A stretch of 64,000 nt of DNA from Trichosphaerium sp. ATCC 40318. Its lineage: Eukaryota; Discosea; Flabellinia; Trichosidae. Every line of letters starts with the position of its first letter. Position 1 is the stretch's first letter. Shown here piece after piece: positions 12,368 to 24,838 of this stretch. Made by a program: the position numbers and the translations under genes. The notes below the pieces were generated by a model. The model had not been told where the DNA came from, did no database searches, and was given only the letters and a program-made list of their open reading frames with translations. The stretch covers positions 62,001 through 126,000 of the forward strand of contig JALMLS010000385.1 in NCBI GenBank assembly GCA_038496445.1, in the 5' to 3' direction.

Positions 12368-13069
12368 ACTTTTTTTTTATTCACAATTTGATTAACATCC
12401 AACTTAGATGATCAGAAAGCATATAGGTGTATTTGGTTGTGGTATGGGATAGCACCTAGTATTACATAATACCATGCTGTAAAAATAATAAAAAACAAAG
12501 AAAATACAGAATGGGGAATCTGGAAGTATAAAGAAGTACTGTTCTCCCACACCATCAATATTTTGAGCCCTCAGTCTCCGAACACGGACTATAGCACTCC
12601 GGCCCTCATTATGGGGAAGATTGGTATTGATGGTGAGAAAAAAACACTTCCATCAAACTTCCAGATTTTCCCTTCTAAGATGTCCACATACCTTCAAAAA
12701 AAAGCGTGAGTTTAAAATACTTCCAGACAATGCTCCGTCAAGTGAGAACAGCGAATTATTGTTGTTCATTGTACAAGTTAAAGACTCGTTTCTTGAAAGT
12801 GTTTAAAAGAGAACCCGTTACTTTTTTTTTGCAGACAGTCAAATAAAGTAATTATCACGTGATAATTAGTGCTTAATTTTTCAGCACGTGATCAGTAACC
12901 ACGTGACTACCTTACCAAACTCACAACTCGGTTAACTTTATCAGTTACAACCACCTAACAGAAACTTTTAACGTTCAAGTACGTAAAACATAACCAACGT
13001 ATTTAACGGATATTAAGGTTAATCAACCACGGTTTTGTACATTACGTTTTAGACCATTATTTTACCAAA
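12368..13069. other. Gap with CACGTG cluster and a coding-like fragment
   Basis: A frame at about 12466-12708 stays open for roughly 80 codons (TEWGIWKYKEVLF motif) but has no initiating Met and no recognised family; it may be a relic exon. Three CACGTG hexamers lie at 12857, 12885 and 12900, 165-215 nt upstream of the next start codon. Confidence 0.45.
12857..12905. promoter_or_regulatory. Triple CACGTG cluster upstream of F-box/LRR gene
   Basis: Three CACGTG palindromes occur within 49 bp (12857, 12885, 12900); the first is the wider ATCACGTGAT. CACGTG is the classic E-box bound by bHLH proteins, so this could be an upstream element, but the hexamer is enriched over the whole window. Confidence 0.45.
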
Positions 13070-14017
13070 ATGGCGGAGAAATACATAAACAACGCTAATT
13101 CACACATATTTGACCTTGTTGCGCTTCCAATTGAACTGATAGTTCATATTCTCAAGCAAGGGAGTTATACACTCCATTCAGCCCAAACTTGTCGCCTTTT
13201 GCGAGATATTGTACATAACCATGTTGGATATAATGAAATCCGTATTGACCGTGTAAGCCAACTGAACATTCTTTCTGGCAGCCCATTACTCCTGAATACA
13301 CCTATTTATGTGCGCCCTTCAATATCTGATAAGCATTTCAAGATGTTAGCAGGTGTACATACAATTGACTTGCGATTTCGTGTAGCAATAATAGATGAAG
13401 GTTTAAAGGCATTGGCAGGTGTACATACGATAAATTTATCACTTACAAATGTAACAGATGAAGGTTTAAAGGCATTGGCGGGTGTACATACGATACATTT
13501 ATCATATACAGCTGTAACAGATGAAGGTTTAAAGGCATTGGCGGGTGTATATAAGATTGATTTATCACTTACAGCTGTAACAGATGAAGGTTTAAAGGCG
13601 TTGGCGGCGTACATACGATAAATTTATCATTTACAGCTGTAACGGATGAAGGTTTGAAGGCGTTGGCAGGTGTACATACAATTGAGTTGTACAAGTGTAC
13701 AGCAGTAACAGATGAAGGTTTAAAGGCATTGGCGGGTGTACATACGATACATTTATCACATACAGCTGTAACAGATGAAGGTTTAAAGGCATTGGCGGGT
13801 GTACATGAGATTGATTTATCATATACAAATGTAACAGATGAAGGTTTGAAGGCATTGGCGGGTGTATATAAGATTGATTTATCACATACAGCTGTAACAG
13901 ATGAAGGTTTAAAGGCATTGACGGGGTGTACATGATATTTATTTAGCAGGCACAAAATATGAATACAGGTATGAAGCCATTGGAAGGCGTATGTATAATG
14001 GAATTGTAAATCAATAA
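13070..14017 (+). pseudogene. F-box/leucine-rich-repeat protein, two frameshifts
   Basis: The start MAEKYINNANS at 13070 leads into an F-box (VALPIELIVHILKQG, ~residues 16-45) and then near-identical LRRs of 21 residues with consensus LAGVHTIDLSxTxVTDEGLKA. After the fourth repeat a net -1 change near 13602 breaks the frame (stop at 13619). Repeats continue in another frame until a +1 near 13922 restores the original frame, ending about 14017. Ten repeats are recognisable. F-box/LRR proteins are substrate adaptors of SCF ubiquitin ligases. No intron is seen. Either it is a recent pseudogene or the shifts are assembly errors in a tandem repeat. The intact relative is at 57155-58165. Confidence 0.75.
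13318..13940 (+). repeat. 63-bp tandem repeat encoding LRR units
   Basis: About ten units of 63 bp (one of 66 bp) share blocks such as GTAACAGATGAAGGTTTAAA and GGCATTGGCGGGTGTACAT. Identity between units is very high at DNA level, including silent positions, which points to recent expansion or gene conversion. Confidence 0.9.
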
Positions 14018-14433
14018 CAGTTGATGGTATTTTTGCATTGGGAGACAAAGGTGTAGCGATACTATGCAAATAAACAGACTCAGCTCTGAACACTTCAAAA
14101 TATTTGATAATTGCAGCTTAAAATTTATACATACAGATTCTTAGAGCTTGTTTATCTTAGTAAACAACCTGGGGTACTTGTAGAAACAACACAAGGAATC
14201 TGTAACGCTGCCAGTGTCCTCTGGCATCAAGAGACCACACCAGTTAAATAACGCTCAATAAACAAGTGATGGAATCTGAGCTTTGGAAATATGTAAGGCG
14301 ATGTAAAAAAGCAGATTTTGGGCCACCTTTTACGGGTACCAGGTAGCAACTTAACATGGTTTGTGCCATGCGGCTTAACTTCCTTTTTCAACAATTGTGA
14401 ATCTGTATTTCTTACTAGCGATAGGATACATAA
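14018..14433. other. Gap between LRR and F-box/Ras-like genes
   Basis: No coding frame of note is seen on either strand. Confidence 0.4.
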
Positions 14434-15635
14434 ATGGGGAACAAACAACCTAAGCAGTATACGCAATCCGCACTGCTGAATATGCCCAATGAAGTGCTGG
14501 TTTGTATTTTGGTTCAATGTAAACCGAATCAGCTAAGCACTACAAGACTTGTAAGTACACACTTCCACGACCTCACACACGCAGCTGCAAAACAAAGAGT
14601 ACGTTTCACAGTTAACTAAAAAAAAAAACCGTAAGACGATATCAACGAAGTGTTATTTCTAGAATCTACGATCATATACTCCACAGATGAAAGATTTAAC
14701 AGTTTATATGATGGGAAGCGGTGGTAGACTACTATTTATTCATTGTTTCTTTCTATTTACTTATTATTTTGCGAAACCAGGGACCTACAAGTCATGTTTC
14801 ATGATACAATTTTGTAGTAAATATTTCGCACGTGATTTTTTTTTGTTGACACCGGACTATTGGACTAACTTTTTGTTTGTGTAGAGATGGCAACACGATG
14901 CAACAACAGAATTGGTACGTTTTTTCGTATTCAACTCTGTTTTAATTTGTCGTAATTCTCTTTTTTAGTCTGATCGGTGCGATACACGATTTCTTTGCGT
15001 CTCCTCTGACTAATACAAAGAAAAATTATGAAAGTGGATGGACTTGATGTACAGTTCGATATCATAGATACAAATGGAGAAAGAGACGTAATTGCTTTTT
15101 GTGCAGATGTTAGCAGTATGTTCTGACATTATTCTCTGTAGAATAGTTCCATGCATGAGTCATGTGTAAGGAATTATGATTCTTTTATTATTGGATACTC
15201 TATTACTTCACTGAACTCTTATCAATATTGTTATGAATACATAATTCCTACCATTCTAAGAATTAAACAGAATGACGATTTTAACAAAGTACATCACTTC
15301 TTCATTATGAGTACGGTTTAATCTTGTTTTTTAGATACCAGTAGTATTAATTGGAAACAAGAAAGATCTAACCAAAGAGCGTGAGGTCTCATATGCTGAT
15401 GGAAAAGGTGAAAAACATCAGCATGGTTTTTTTTTCTGATTTTTTTCTGTTTTTTTTTGTAGCATTGGCTGACAAGTACAGTCTTCCTTTTTTAGAAACA
15501 TCAGTAAAAGCAAGAGAAAATGTTGATGAGACTATGATGACCTTAGCAAGAGAGTATTGGAGAAAAAATTGCTCAGGTGGACAAGCATCATCGCCTAAAA
15601 AGAAAAAGAAGAAAAAATGGTACAAAATTGAATAA
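14434..15635 (+). CDS. F-box protein fused to a degenerate Ras-like GTPase domain
   Basis: Exon 1 (14434-14598) encodes an F-box (NMPNEVLVCILVQC ... STRLVSTHFHDL pattern). A 64-nt GT-AG intron (14599-14662) joins it in phase to MKDLTVYMMGSGG, the start of a Ras fold. After a further ~57-nt intron comes TYKSCFMIQFCSKYF, which matches the Ras P-loop and helix 1, but GxxxxGKS reads G-S-G-G-T-Y-K-S. Later exons give VQFDIIDTNGERD (switch II, DTAGQ changed to DTNGE), IPVVLIGNKKDL (intact NKxD) and LPFLETSVKA (intact ETSAK). The C-terminus is Lys-rich and ends KWYKIE with no CaaX. The part between switch II and NKKD looks shortened. It may have lost GTP binding and act as a scaffold. Two adjacent genes, not a fusion, remain possible. 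Confidence 0.6.
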
Positions 15636-16111
15636 ACCAGGTTTCTGCTGTCTAAAAGCAACAAGAAATAGAATTCATCATTGAAAAACAATAAATTGAT
15701 AAACAACCTACTACATGCGCTCTTGAAATTACCTCAATATGTTTGAGTTTGACTGAGTATACATTGTCAAGATGTTGTGCATCATTAATTTTGAGTCTGC
15801 TCATAAATATTGGCAGACTGATGGTGTCCTACTAGACCAATCCAAAATTTGTTAATATGAACGAAGATAATAGCGTTAAATAAGACAGTGTTTAGCAAGT
15901 AAAACAGTAATGGTAGATCAAGAATAGAGTTCATTGCATACACATTTGAACATTACTAAAAATGAACATGCGCTTATTGGGTCTGATTGCGTTTCCTTCA
16001 ATATAGCGTACTGTCTCTTGGACAATAATGTTTAATTACTTCAATAGCACCAATTGAACACTTACAATGCTTTTACATAAATGGCGTTTATTAAAGTAAA
16101 GATTAGTTTTT
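15636..16111. other. Convergent gap
   Basis: It lies between the ends of a plus and a minus gene. No ORF or RNA gene is seen. Confidence 0.4.
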
Positions 16112-17889
16112 TTATTGTACATTAAAAACTGCCATCGGCTGTTGTGATACTAGTAATAGCTGTGACCCTTCCTTTATCTTTTTTTTTTTATGTCTGCAAT
16201 GTTTTACTGTAAATACAAGTATACTAACGAATGCTGATATAAATAAAATAACACAACAGGCACCAACAGCAGCACCAATAATGATGTAAATAAAATTACT
16301 TTCACCTTCTTTTTCATCAAGAACAGTGCCACCATTCTTACAATCATCAGTGATGGCAAAAGAGATGCCATTCTAACAAACGTAGGAATATCATCACATA
16401 ACTCATCTCCAGATGAGTTTATGATTGTCACCTCTGGCTTAAAATCTTGATTGCAAAGACGATCAATTGTCAGAACTGTAAAATTACCATTTGCTACTAT
16501 CTCATCTAGAACTGTATCATTTTCAATCTTAACATTAATATACCTGATACTATCAGGGAAACCAATAACAGTTACAGGTCTACGAGTGTTTTCAAATATT
16601 AAGGTAATGTTCGTTTGGTCAACGGCAGTTGATATAATGATTGGTAACAACCTGATAATACTGGCAATCTTGAGTCAATAATGACCATTGATGTGGGCGA
16701 AGTAGGAGGAATAGGAGAAGGTACAGGGCGCGAAGTTGTAGGAGGTGTAGTCGGCCATGGATTAGGTGCTGGTGTTGGTGGATCTAGAAACACTTAGCTT
16801 CGATCAACAATTTGTTTTGTGTTTTAATAAATGTTCAGTAACATACTCTCAGGACAAGATATCACAAAGCTTTCTGCGTTCCAAAACCCAATGTAGGAGT
16901 TATTATTGTCTTGTTGTATAACAACCTATGTGGATTGTTACGATGGATGAACAAAAGGCTGGAATTGAAATTAAGTATACTGTGATAACACAAGAAGATG
17001 GATCAAATACAGCACTTGACTTTGTCATTCCTCTTGAGTTTGGTATGACAATACCATTGACAAAACCGGTTGAGCGTCCAACCTAAAACAAAAGTTAAAC
17101 ATATAGAATAAAAACCACTTGATCCAAACTTTGCGAGGTGAACAAATAACAACATCATTTGGTATTAAAAAACAAACTTGTACGCATACCATAAGTTGTT
17201 ATTTTAAGAAACTCAGCATTGCCATAAACCAAAGCCACATCAACGTCAACAGCTGTAGGTACCGCAACAACAGATAATACATTACTGTTTAGACCTGAGA
17301 CTGAGACATCGTTGAACCATACTTGTAGAGGAGTTTGCAATAATGTAGTTTCATTGCTACAATCTACTTCTGAGTAATATAGTGATACTATCCCTGGTAC
17401 ACCAGCAAAAGTGAACACGTGGTTATTCTAAAGGGTTGTAACTGAAGAGTCTATATCACCAATCATTGATGAAGCTCCAACTTCAGTTTTGAACTAAGTG
17501 TAAATGAGCAAACAAACAATCGGATAGTTTGGTTTTTTTTTTTTAAGTACGCTAGTTAAGTTGTATCGTGTGAACTTGATGTCTGTGTTGTTCGTGATTG
17601 AAGGTTTTATATAACAACTGGCAGCGTTTATTCCAATAAATCCATGATCATACTTCTCAAAGGTTCTGTTGCTGAGAGAATTTGTTTTCCATTGAATAAA
17701 GGTTCTAACTCTTGTGTGTTCAAGAAAGTATTCATCATTGGGTTTGTGAACGCACAGAGAGCACCTGTACCAGTAAATTTAATCATCACACAATAACATG
17801 GATGTTATAAGGTTATTCTTGCGGTGCCAATACGTACCTTGAATGTATAGTAGCAATAGAAAGGATATGATACAATTATGGAAACCCAT
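16112..17889 (-). CDS. Secreted/type I membrane glycoprotein with Pro/Thr stalk
   Basis: The start at 17889 (MGFHNCIISFLLLLYIQ) is a signal peptide. The ectodomain exons carry many N-glycosylation sites (NRT, NNT, NET, NIT) and scattered Cys. A Pro/Thr/Ser-rich stalk (TPAPNPWPTTPPTT) lies at about 16780-16700. A single transmembrane helix near 16280-16215 (FIYIIIGAAVGACCVILFI) is followed by a Lys-rich tail encoded by a run of 11 A, ending at TAA 16114-16112. It has about nine exons. Its layout matches the divergently transcribed gene at 18708. Surface adhesion or a receptor role is inferred only from topology. Confidence 0.65.
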
Positions 17890-18707
17890 TGCGAAAAGTA
17901 AACTAAATACAAAGGTTTCAATGTCCAATATGGACGAATACCGCTTTGGGAATTTGACTTAAAAGCCTCCAGAAAACGAAAAGGTTATTTCAATGTTGTT
18001 GGGCTTAGTGCCGTTTATGACTGTTCTAACAATAAAGTAGTTTGACCATATATTTTTTGACTTCAACTTTATCTTGTTGTAAATCACGTGGTAGCTAGTG
18101 AAGCCCCTTATGTGATAAGATGTTATTTTGGTTATTGAACAAAATACTAAGCTAGATGATTTGCTCTCATTTATAGAAATCTAAAAGCCTCGAACAGTGT
18201 TAAATACCAGTTTTCACGCGTAGAAAATAACGCCTGGCATAAAAGAAGATAAAATGATGCGTTTGTTGCGTTCTTTTTATTTGTTTTTATGAAAACTATC
18301 CAGTCAATATAAACGAGCGTGCAAGTTGTTTTGTTGCACGAAAAGGCTGTGTGGGATAACAACACAGCAGTGATTTTGGTGTCGTCTTTACAAGCCTCCT
18401 ATTGTTTATAAGGGATACGTAGAAGACTGTTTAGCGTATGCCAAATCGAGTTGATTATTTTTGCGTTGACTAACGTTGTTTTTAACAAAAAAAGTAACGG
18501 ATATCCACACAGCACTGTCAAGTTCATTACTTGGCTGGAAGACTATTTAATTGTTTTGTTTACACTGGTACAACAATAACCAAATTAAATTTGAAAACTA
18601 TGAGCTTATATCGCCATGTAGGTGTATTAACATAGTATCACGGCGATAGAGGGCATTTGTATTGAAATACTAATTCGGAAACTTCCAAACCTGTTCAAAT
18701 CATCCAT
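17890..18707. promoter_or_regulatory. Divergent region between two membrane glycoprotein genes
   Basis: It is 818 bp between start codons and carries one CACGTG at 18087. No supported gene is seen. Confidence 0.4.
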
Positions 18708-21700
18708 ATGTATCAACAACGCGTTCTAATAACATTACTCCTGCTATGTCTTTCATTTCCACAAATACAGTCCACAATACATTATATGCTTCCTAACGCG
18801 ACTGGTGATGGTACAGGCAAAACACTGTCGACGTACGTTGTGTTTAATTGTTTTTCGGCTTTAGTCGCTTATTTTGCCAAAAGAGCTTCACCGACACTCA
18901 AACTGCTTTCGACGAGAGTAGAGCCTGGTGATATTATTTATGTTCAGGGTGGATTGTACCAGGTTAACTTTACAACAGACCTTCTACAGGGATTCAGAGG
19001 GAACGAAACGCATCAAATAACTATCACTAATTATCAAGGTAAGTATTGTTAGCCTTTAGCAACTCCAAGAACCTTTTTTTCTCGGACACAATCAAAAAAA
19101 AAAAAAGAAAAAGTTTTTGCGCACGTGTATTCTCAAGGCGTTCCTATCTATGCCACAGCGATTACCCCAGTTACCATAGTGCGTATGGTTCATACGGTAC
19201 CACTGGTATATCTCAAACGTGTTCTAGGCTTCAAGAATTGAGAAAAGAGTCGTGGTGTTGCAAAAACTTTTTTTTTTTGAAATTCAAACTTTAGCTTATT
19301 TTTTTTTGCAGATGAAGAGCCGGTATTTGAAATGCGTTCAAATGGTAGTATAAATTTAGGTAATGTCAGCTGGGGTGAGCTTTCTGCTCGTGCAGCTCTA
19401 TCATTCCATACTCTAGTACACGTTCATATGTCAAACCTTCATGTCAACTACTCAGAATGTACGTACAAGGGCACAGCCTCCTGTGCTTGTGAAGTTTTCT
19501 TTCGAATAATTTTTTGTTTTTAGCACGTTGCTTGGGTTGTGATCATTGCGAACATGTATCTTTTACTAATATGACTCTATCTGGATGCGGAAGACATGGT
19601 GTTGTTATTGCTTCTGGTAGCCATGATATAACTTTGGAGAATATCACTATTGTTGGTGGTTCTCTTAAACGTGAGTACTTCTTTAGGTTTTTTTCACTCA
19701 AAAGTTTTTACGATATTTCTTGTTTCCTGTCTTGATTTCATTGTTGTAATACTTATGCTTACTATAGATTACAATCTCACATTTAATCTACCAATAGGTT
19801 CGTATTTTTTAGAACAAGTCGTTGATTGATTCAATCAAAAAAGATAAAATAACATTCTTTTTTAGGCATATCGTTATACGACAATATTTCACGTATAACA
19901 GTCAATAACGCTCATATAACAAAATGTATGTCACCTATAGCTTTTTATAAGGGAGTATCAAATGTTGTACGTATACATACCATCAAAATAGAGAACTAAA
20001 ATCACTAAATGAAAAAAAAACTAACTGCCAGATCTCGACATTCTCTTTTATTAAATACTTTTTTTGTTATTACTTCAGTACATCACCTTATTGTTGGGTA
20101 ACCGCCCAGGCTATCCTGTCCGTTTTGAAGCCAAAAAACCAAAAAAACTAAAAATAGTTACTCATTTATAAATAGCACGTGTCAAATATGTTCTATAAAG
20201 CAAATAGCTTGGATGAATGGTTTGGTATGATTTTTGACTCTAATGACCCTTTCGCTGAAGTATTTACGAACATAACTATCACAAGGTACATACACATTGT
20301 GACCACCATTTTTGTCATTTTTCCTTTGTCGCTTTTTCTTCTTTTTCACGTGTCTTCTTCTCTTTACTTTGAACTTTCCTCACCTTGTTTTCTTATTGCA
20401 CACATAGGTCTCATTTAATATTTTTTCCGTCTTCTTCAGTGAAGTTTATACAAATACCCAACCCCATAATACTACTCAGAAATATAACACTTTCAAATTC
20501 TATGATTGTTGATGCTCCTCTCTTCACAGGACAATCTTCTGTGCTAGAGAGTCTTCAATATGGATTTGATGTTATTTTCAATGTATTTAAGGTAAAATCA
20601 GAGTATACTCCATTGGATGAATCATGCTGTGTGTTCAAAAACAACATATTTGTTGGGTACGGTTCAAATCATCGTTTTAGGCTCTTTTTTTTTGACTGAA
20701 ATTTTGTTGACCCCATGTGACTTGTATTAACTTCATATCATAGTCCTGTAAACTTTTCAAGTATAAGCGTAATACCTGAAACATATTCTCATAATAACTT
20801 CCATTCTACTTCATTTAATAATGAAGGAAACAGAACTGAAATTCCTGGTGAGAACACTTTTTATGATTCAAGGTTTGTTGGTACAATTGGAAGAGATTTT
20901 CCTCTAACAAACGCTGTACTATATCCTTCATCTCCAATACTTCAAAAAGGAACACCTCTAGATAATGAATTACTCGACTACGACATGATTCAGCGTGGTA
21001 ATCCTCCTTCAATTGGTAAGCAAACAAGTTTTGTAATTTCTGATTGTTGAAGGCATGTTCGAGACACCGTCTGAATTTACAGCACCGTCAACCACTGAAT
21101 CTCCAACAACTGAATCTCCAACCACTGAATCGCCAACACCTATTGCATGTATTGGCGAAGGTGTTATAGGTTCGGAGTGCCTTAATGGCACATGGACTGT
21201 TGATGGAAACTTTGATAAGAATATAGGCTCTACCACACCTGAGATAGATTTTGACTTGCAAGATAATTTATTCACTGTTACAGGTACACAAAAAGACATC
21301 ATCCTAGGCTTCATAGAAAATACATCTTGAAACTTTTTCAAAACACAAAAACCTTCGAGTTTTTCTCGGGCTAATGATTCTTTTCAAAAATAGGTAACGT
21401 AACATTCGTCAATGAAACTATTTTTGTTAATCCTTCAACTAAAATAACTGTACTAAATGGTTGTGTTAACTTGAGTGGTACGTAGTTTTATATGATAGTG
21501 TTATAACTTCAAATGTCACATGTTTTTTATGAAAACTATTAAACACAAACTAGGCGTTGTTCGTGTTAACACCACAACACTTGACAGTAATAAGATCACT
21601 CTCTTTGAGATTCCTGATAGTTGTACCCCACAACTTGATAACGTGGACGTAGTCCCTACAGATCAATGTATAAATGGAGAAGCCAAAGAAGAAGGTGCGC

Positions 21701-22005
21701 AACCTTTTCGGTTGGACCGGTTTTTTTTTATTGACTTCTTTCTCTTCTTTTTCTTATATTTTTCTTCAGCGTCATCTATTGTGTTACTGTTTTCAGTAAA
21801 CTCCTCTAAGAATAAATGCAATGGTGGAGGTGATAGTAATATGTTGTATTATATCGTAGGTGGCGTTTGTGGATTTATTTTCTTGCTTGTTGTGGCTGTT
21901 ATTGTATTAATAGCAATCATACAACCTGAATGTATCTTTCCTTACAGAAAGTATAAAAATGGACGTAGACCAAAGTCAACTCAAAAACCTGTTAATTATG
22001 AGTAA
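18708..22005 (+). CDS. Parallel beta-helix type I membrane glycoprotein
   Basis: The signal peptide MYQQRVLITLLLLCLSFP starts at 18708. After a ~50-nt intron the frame resumes with EPGDIIYVQGGLYQV, a pattern typical of the first coils of pectin-lyase-fold (right-handed beta-helix) proteins. Further exons (HVHMSNLHVNYSE, VSFTNMTLSGCGRHGVVIAS, SHDITLENITIVGG) show the repeating coil pattern. A Thr/Ser/Pro stalk with three near-identical TTESP units (21080-21135) precedes a Cys-containing region, one TM helix (~21850-21920, MLYYIVGGVCGFIFLLVVAV) and a short basic tail ending PVNYE. About 14 exons. Known beta-helix proteins bind or cleave polysaccharides; no catalytic residues can be assigned here, so a surface glycan-binding role is inference. 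Confidence 0.72.
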
Positions 22006-22179
22006 CCCAAGTAGTCAAAGATTATTAGTATTTACTCTAAATCGTTGTAACATTGATTGAAGTAAAAACAGCTAAAATCAATAAAATATTGTTAAGATTT
22101 TTGAGTATCAAACTAGCGAATAAGATTGTAGTAGTTTTATTTGTTTTTTTTCATACGTTTTCAGAACCAGTTTGATTTG

Positions 22180-23084
22180 TTATTCTTCAATAAGTTCAAT
22201 GATAGAACCTGTGATTGGTTTGAGTCCCCACAACTTGTTTGGAAAACCACAACTTATTTGAGCAAAGGTTAATCCAGGTAGTTCTACCCAAGGATCCTCA
22301 ATATACTTCTTTGTAAAGACTTGATTACTTGATGTAGCACCGTAGAAACCACTGTAACAAACTGTAAAATGCTCAAAAACAGGATTGCCTGCAGCCATCA
22401 CCGCCCATCCAGTACCAGCAGGTGTAGAAACAGTGACACCTGTTCTGTACTGAAGAGATCCAGTAATATCTAAGGCATAAGCGACGTTATCAGGACCAAC
22501 ATGTACTTCTACGAATGAATTTCTTGGTGACATCTGTAGCACACAAACCGTTAATAAGTCTCACATTAAAAAAGAGGAAAAATAATAGCTCAGTACTTAC
22601 AGATTGCCATGGGCCTGTTGGTTCTGTTCGAAAGAACACTTCGCTATTTGCATTTACAGCCCATACACGCCCATCAACGCCAACAGAGAGTTGATCAACG
22701 TTTCCAGCTACCGTAGTCCAACTATCTCCAGCAGGATTACAATCCTGTTCAACTGATTTAGCAACGTGAACAAATAAAAAAAAAAGAAGTACTTACTGAT
22801 GTGTTGACTCGGTAGTAGATTCTGCCATTATTCGCGGTTGCCCAAACATCACCAGACTCGCCAACTGAGACGTACTTCACAGGTAAAGGAGTAGGAATGA
22901 TTACCGCACTTTTTGGTACTGATGGAAGAATGTAGGCTAGTCCATGAACATTAACGCCCCATATGCTTCTTCCAACTGAAATATGGGTTAAGGAACCGGG
23001 ATACTGGTCTTCTGTGTATGTTTGGGTGATCGCTAGATGTATCAGACATGTCAAGGTAACGAATAATGTAAATCGAAGAGTCAT
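22180..23084 (-). CDS. Secreted tectonin-repeat (tachylectin-like) protein, copy A
   Basis: Three exons (23084-22797, 22744-22601, 22533-22180) encode about 261 residues. MTLRFTLFVTLTCLIHLAIT is a signal peptide. The mature part has tectonin-type beta-propeller repeats, each with a W-G/A-V-N/D core (ISVGRSIWGVNVHG, VSVGESGDVWA, LSVGVDGRVWAVNA, GFPNKLWGLKP). Tectonin repeats form lectin-like propellers that bind glycans, including bacterial surface sugars. All four paralogues in the window share this exon structure. It is secreted, with no membrane anchor. Confidence 0.87.
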
Positions 23085-23948
23085 TGCTTCTAACGTTAAG
23101 GTTTTGGTGTTAATGAATGATACTGTTTAAGTATTGTGGTATGTTCAGCAACCCTTGTGAACATGTGACCTCAAATCTTTTTCATTTGATTTGTAGGTTT
23201 ATCCATCTCATACCTGGTATGAATACGAGCGACGAATGAACAAAGATATAGTTAAACTCCGTTCAGACATTATGGATGTGAAATACTTCCTTCGAAGATT
23301 ATTGACAGGTGTGGCAGTATTATTGCAGTTTTTCGTATTTTCACGTAACTAAGAACTATATGAAATGTTAGAGTGATAAAAAGCGATCACGTGTTTCTAG
23401 TGGTGTAACATTAATAGTTCACCTCAAGTTTCGCTTTTTGGACTGATTATGGCTATTTATAATCACTAGTTCCGCCCAAGGCTAGGTGCTGTAGCTTTAA
23501 ACATTACCATGTGAAAACTTCAAAAAATTTGTAGTAAAGTATTACTTCGAGCGACGGAGATATCTCTAGGTCTAATTTAAAATAACTTTAACGGAAACAT
23601 GTGTTACCATATCATGTGACTTCTATCACTTTGTACTCCTTATTTCCGCCATTATTACGTCTAAATACCTCTGTTAGGTCAAGAACATGTATTACGAAAA
23701 ACCGCAATAATACTGCCACCTGTCAATAATCTTTGAAGGAAGTATTTCACATCCATAATGTCTGAACGGAGTTTAACTGCTTCTGTAGTTGTTTGGTAAT
23801 TGCTAGTATTCATATCAAGGGACACGACGAACGAACTAAAAAACAAAACGAGAAACTTTTGAAGAAATCATTGTTCACAATTGAACGTACCACAACCACA
23901 ACACTTAAACTTCATTCATATCCACCAAAATAATTAATACAAGAAGCA
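23085..23948. promoter_or_regulatory. Divergent promoter of tectonin pair A/B, with inverted repeats
   Basis: A block near 23240-23330 (ATTATTGACAGGTGTGGCAG) is repeated in inverse orientation at about 23694-23790, so the two promoters are mirror copies. The segment upstream of gene B (about 23876-23948) recurs almost unchanged upstream of gene D (27029-27102). Confidence 0.65.
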
Positions 23949-24838
23949 ATGACTCTTCGATTAACAATATTCGTTACCTTGACATGCATGATACATCTAG
24001 CGATCACCCAAACATACACAGAAAAGAACTACCTTGCTTTATCCCAAATATCAGTTGGAAGAAGTGTATGGGGCGTTGATGTTAATGGACAAGCCTACAT
24101 TCTTCCATCACAACCAGGAGCTGTAAACATCCCCACGCCTTTCCCTCTGCGTTACATATCAGCTAGTGAAACTGGTCACGTCTGGGCTACCACAACTAGC
24201 GGTAGAATCTATTACCGAGATGGCATTACCGTAAGTGTTATTGTCCATCATTCTTCAGTATATCGCAATTAATCCTTTTAAAAGGATTGTAATCCTACTG
24301 GAGATACTTGGATTAGAGTAGGCGGAAACATTGATCAACTATCTGTTGGCATTGACGGTCGCGTGTGGGGTATAAATTCTAATAAAGCATTATATTTTCG
24401 ACGAGGAGTGAGAGGAGGATGGCAAGCTGTAAGTACTTACATTGATATCTTTTTTCAAACTATTCATTCACTAACATTAGTTGCTAGCTAACGCGATCAA
24501 ACACTTACAAAGAGGTTCATGTGGCCGCTGATAATGTTGCATATGCCTTAGATATTACTGGATCTCTTCAATACAGAATAGGTGTCACTGTTTCTGACCC
24601 TAATGGTAATGGATGGGCGACTGTACCTGGTAATGCTGTTTTAGAGCATTTTACTGTTTGTTTCGATGGTATATATGGCGTTACATCAAGTAATCAAGTC
24701 ATGAAAAAGAGGCGTATAAATGACCCTTGGGTAACACTACCTGGATTAACCTTTGATCAAATAAGTTGTGGTTTTCCAAACAAGTTATGGGGAATCAAAC
24801 CAATCACAGGTTCTATAGTAGAGCTTACTGAAGAATAA
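23949..24838 (+). CDS. Secreted tectonin-repeat protein, copy B
   Basis: Exons 23949-24230, 24285-24428 and 24488-24838 are all in phase 0 and give 258 residues. The signal peptide (MTLRLTIFVTLTCMIHLAIT) is followed by repeats ISVGRSVWGVDVNGQ, ISASETGHVWATT, LSVGIDGRVWGINS and a C-terminal GFPNKLWGIKP block. It shares its promoter region with copy A and is convergent with copy C. A glycan-binding role follows from the family. Confidence 0.88.

Noticed and set aside
13318-13940. CRISPR-like regular repeat array
   Set aside because: Units are contiguous coding LRR repeats without variable spacers, in a eukaryotic genome.
13306-14093. Long minus-strand ORFs with repeats (AFKPSSVTAV pattern)
   Set aside because: They are the antisense of the 63-bp LRR repeat and keep an open frame only because the repeat unit does.
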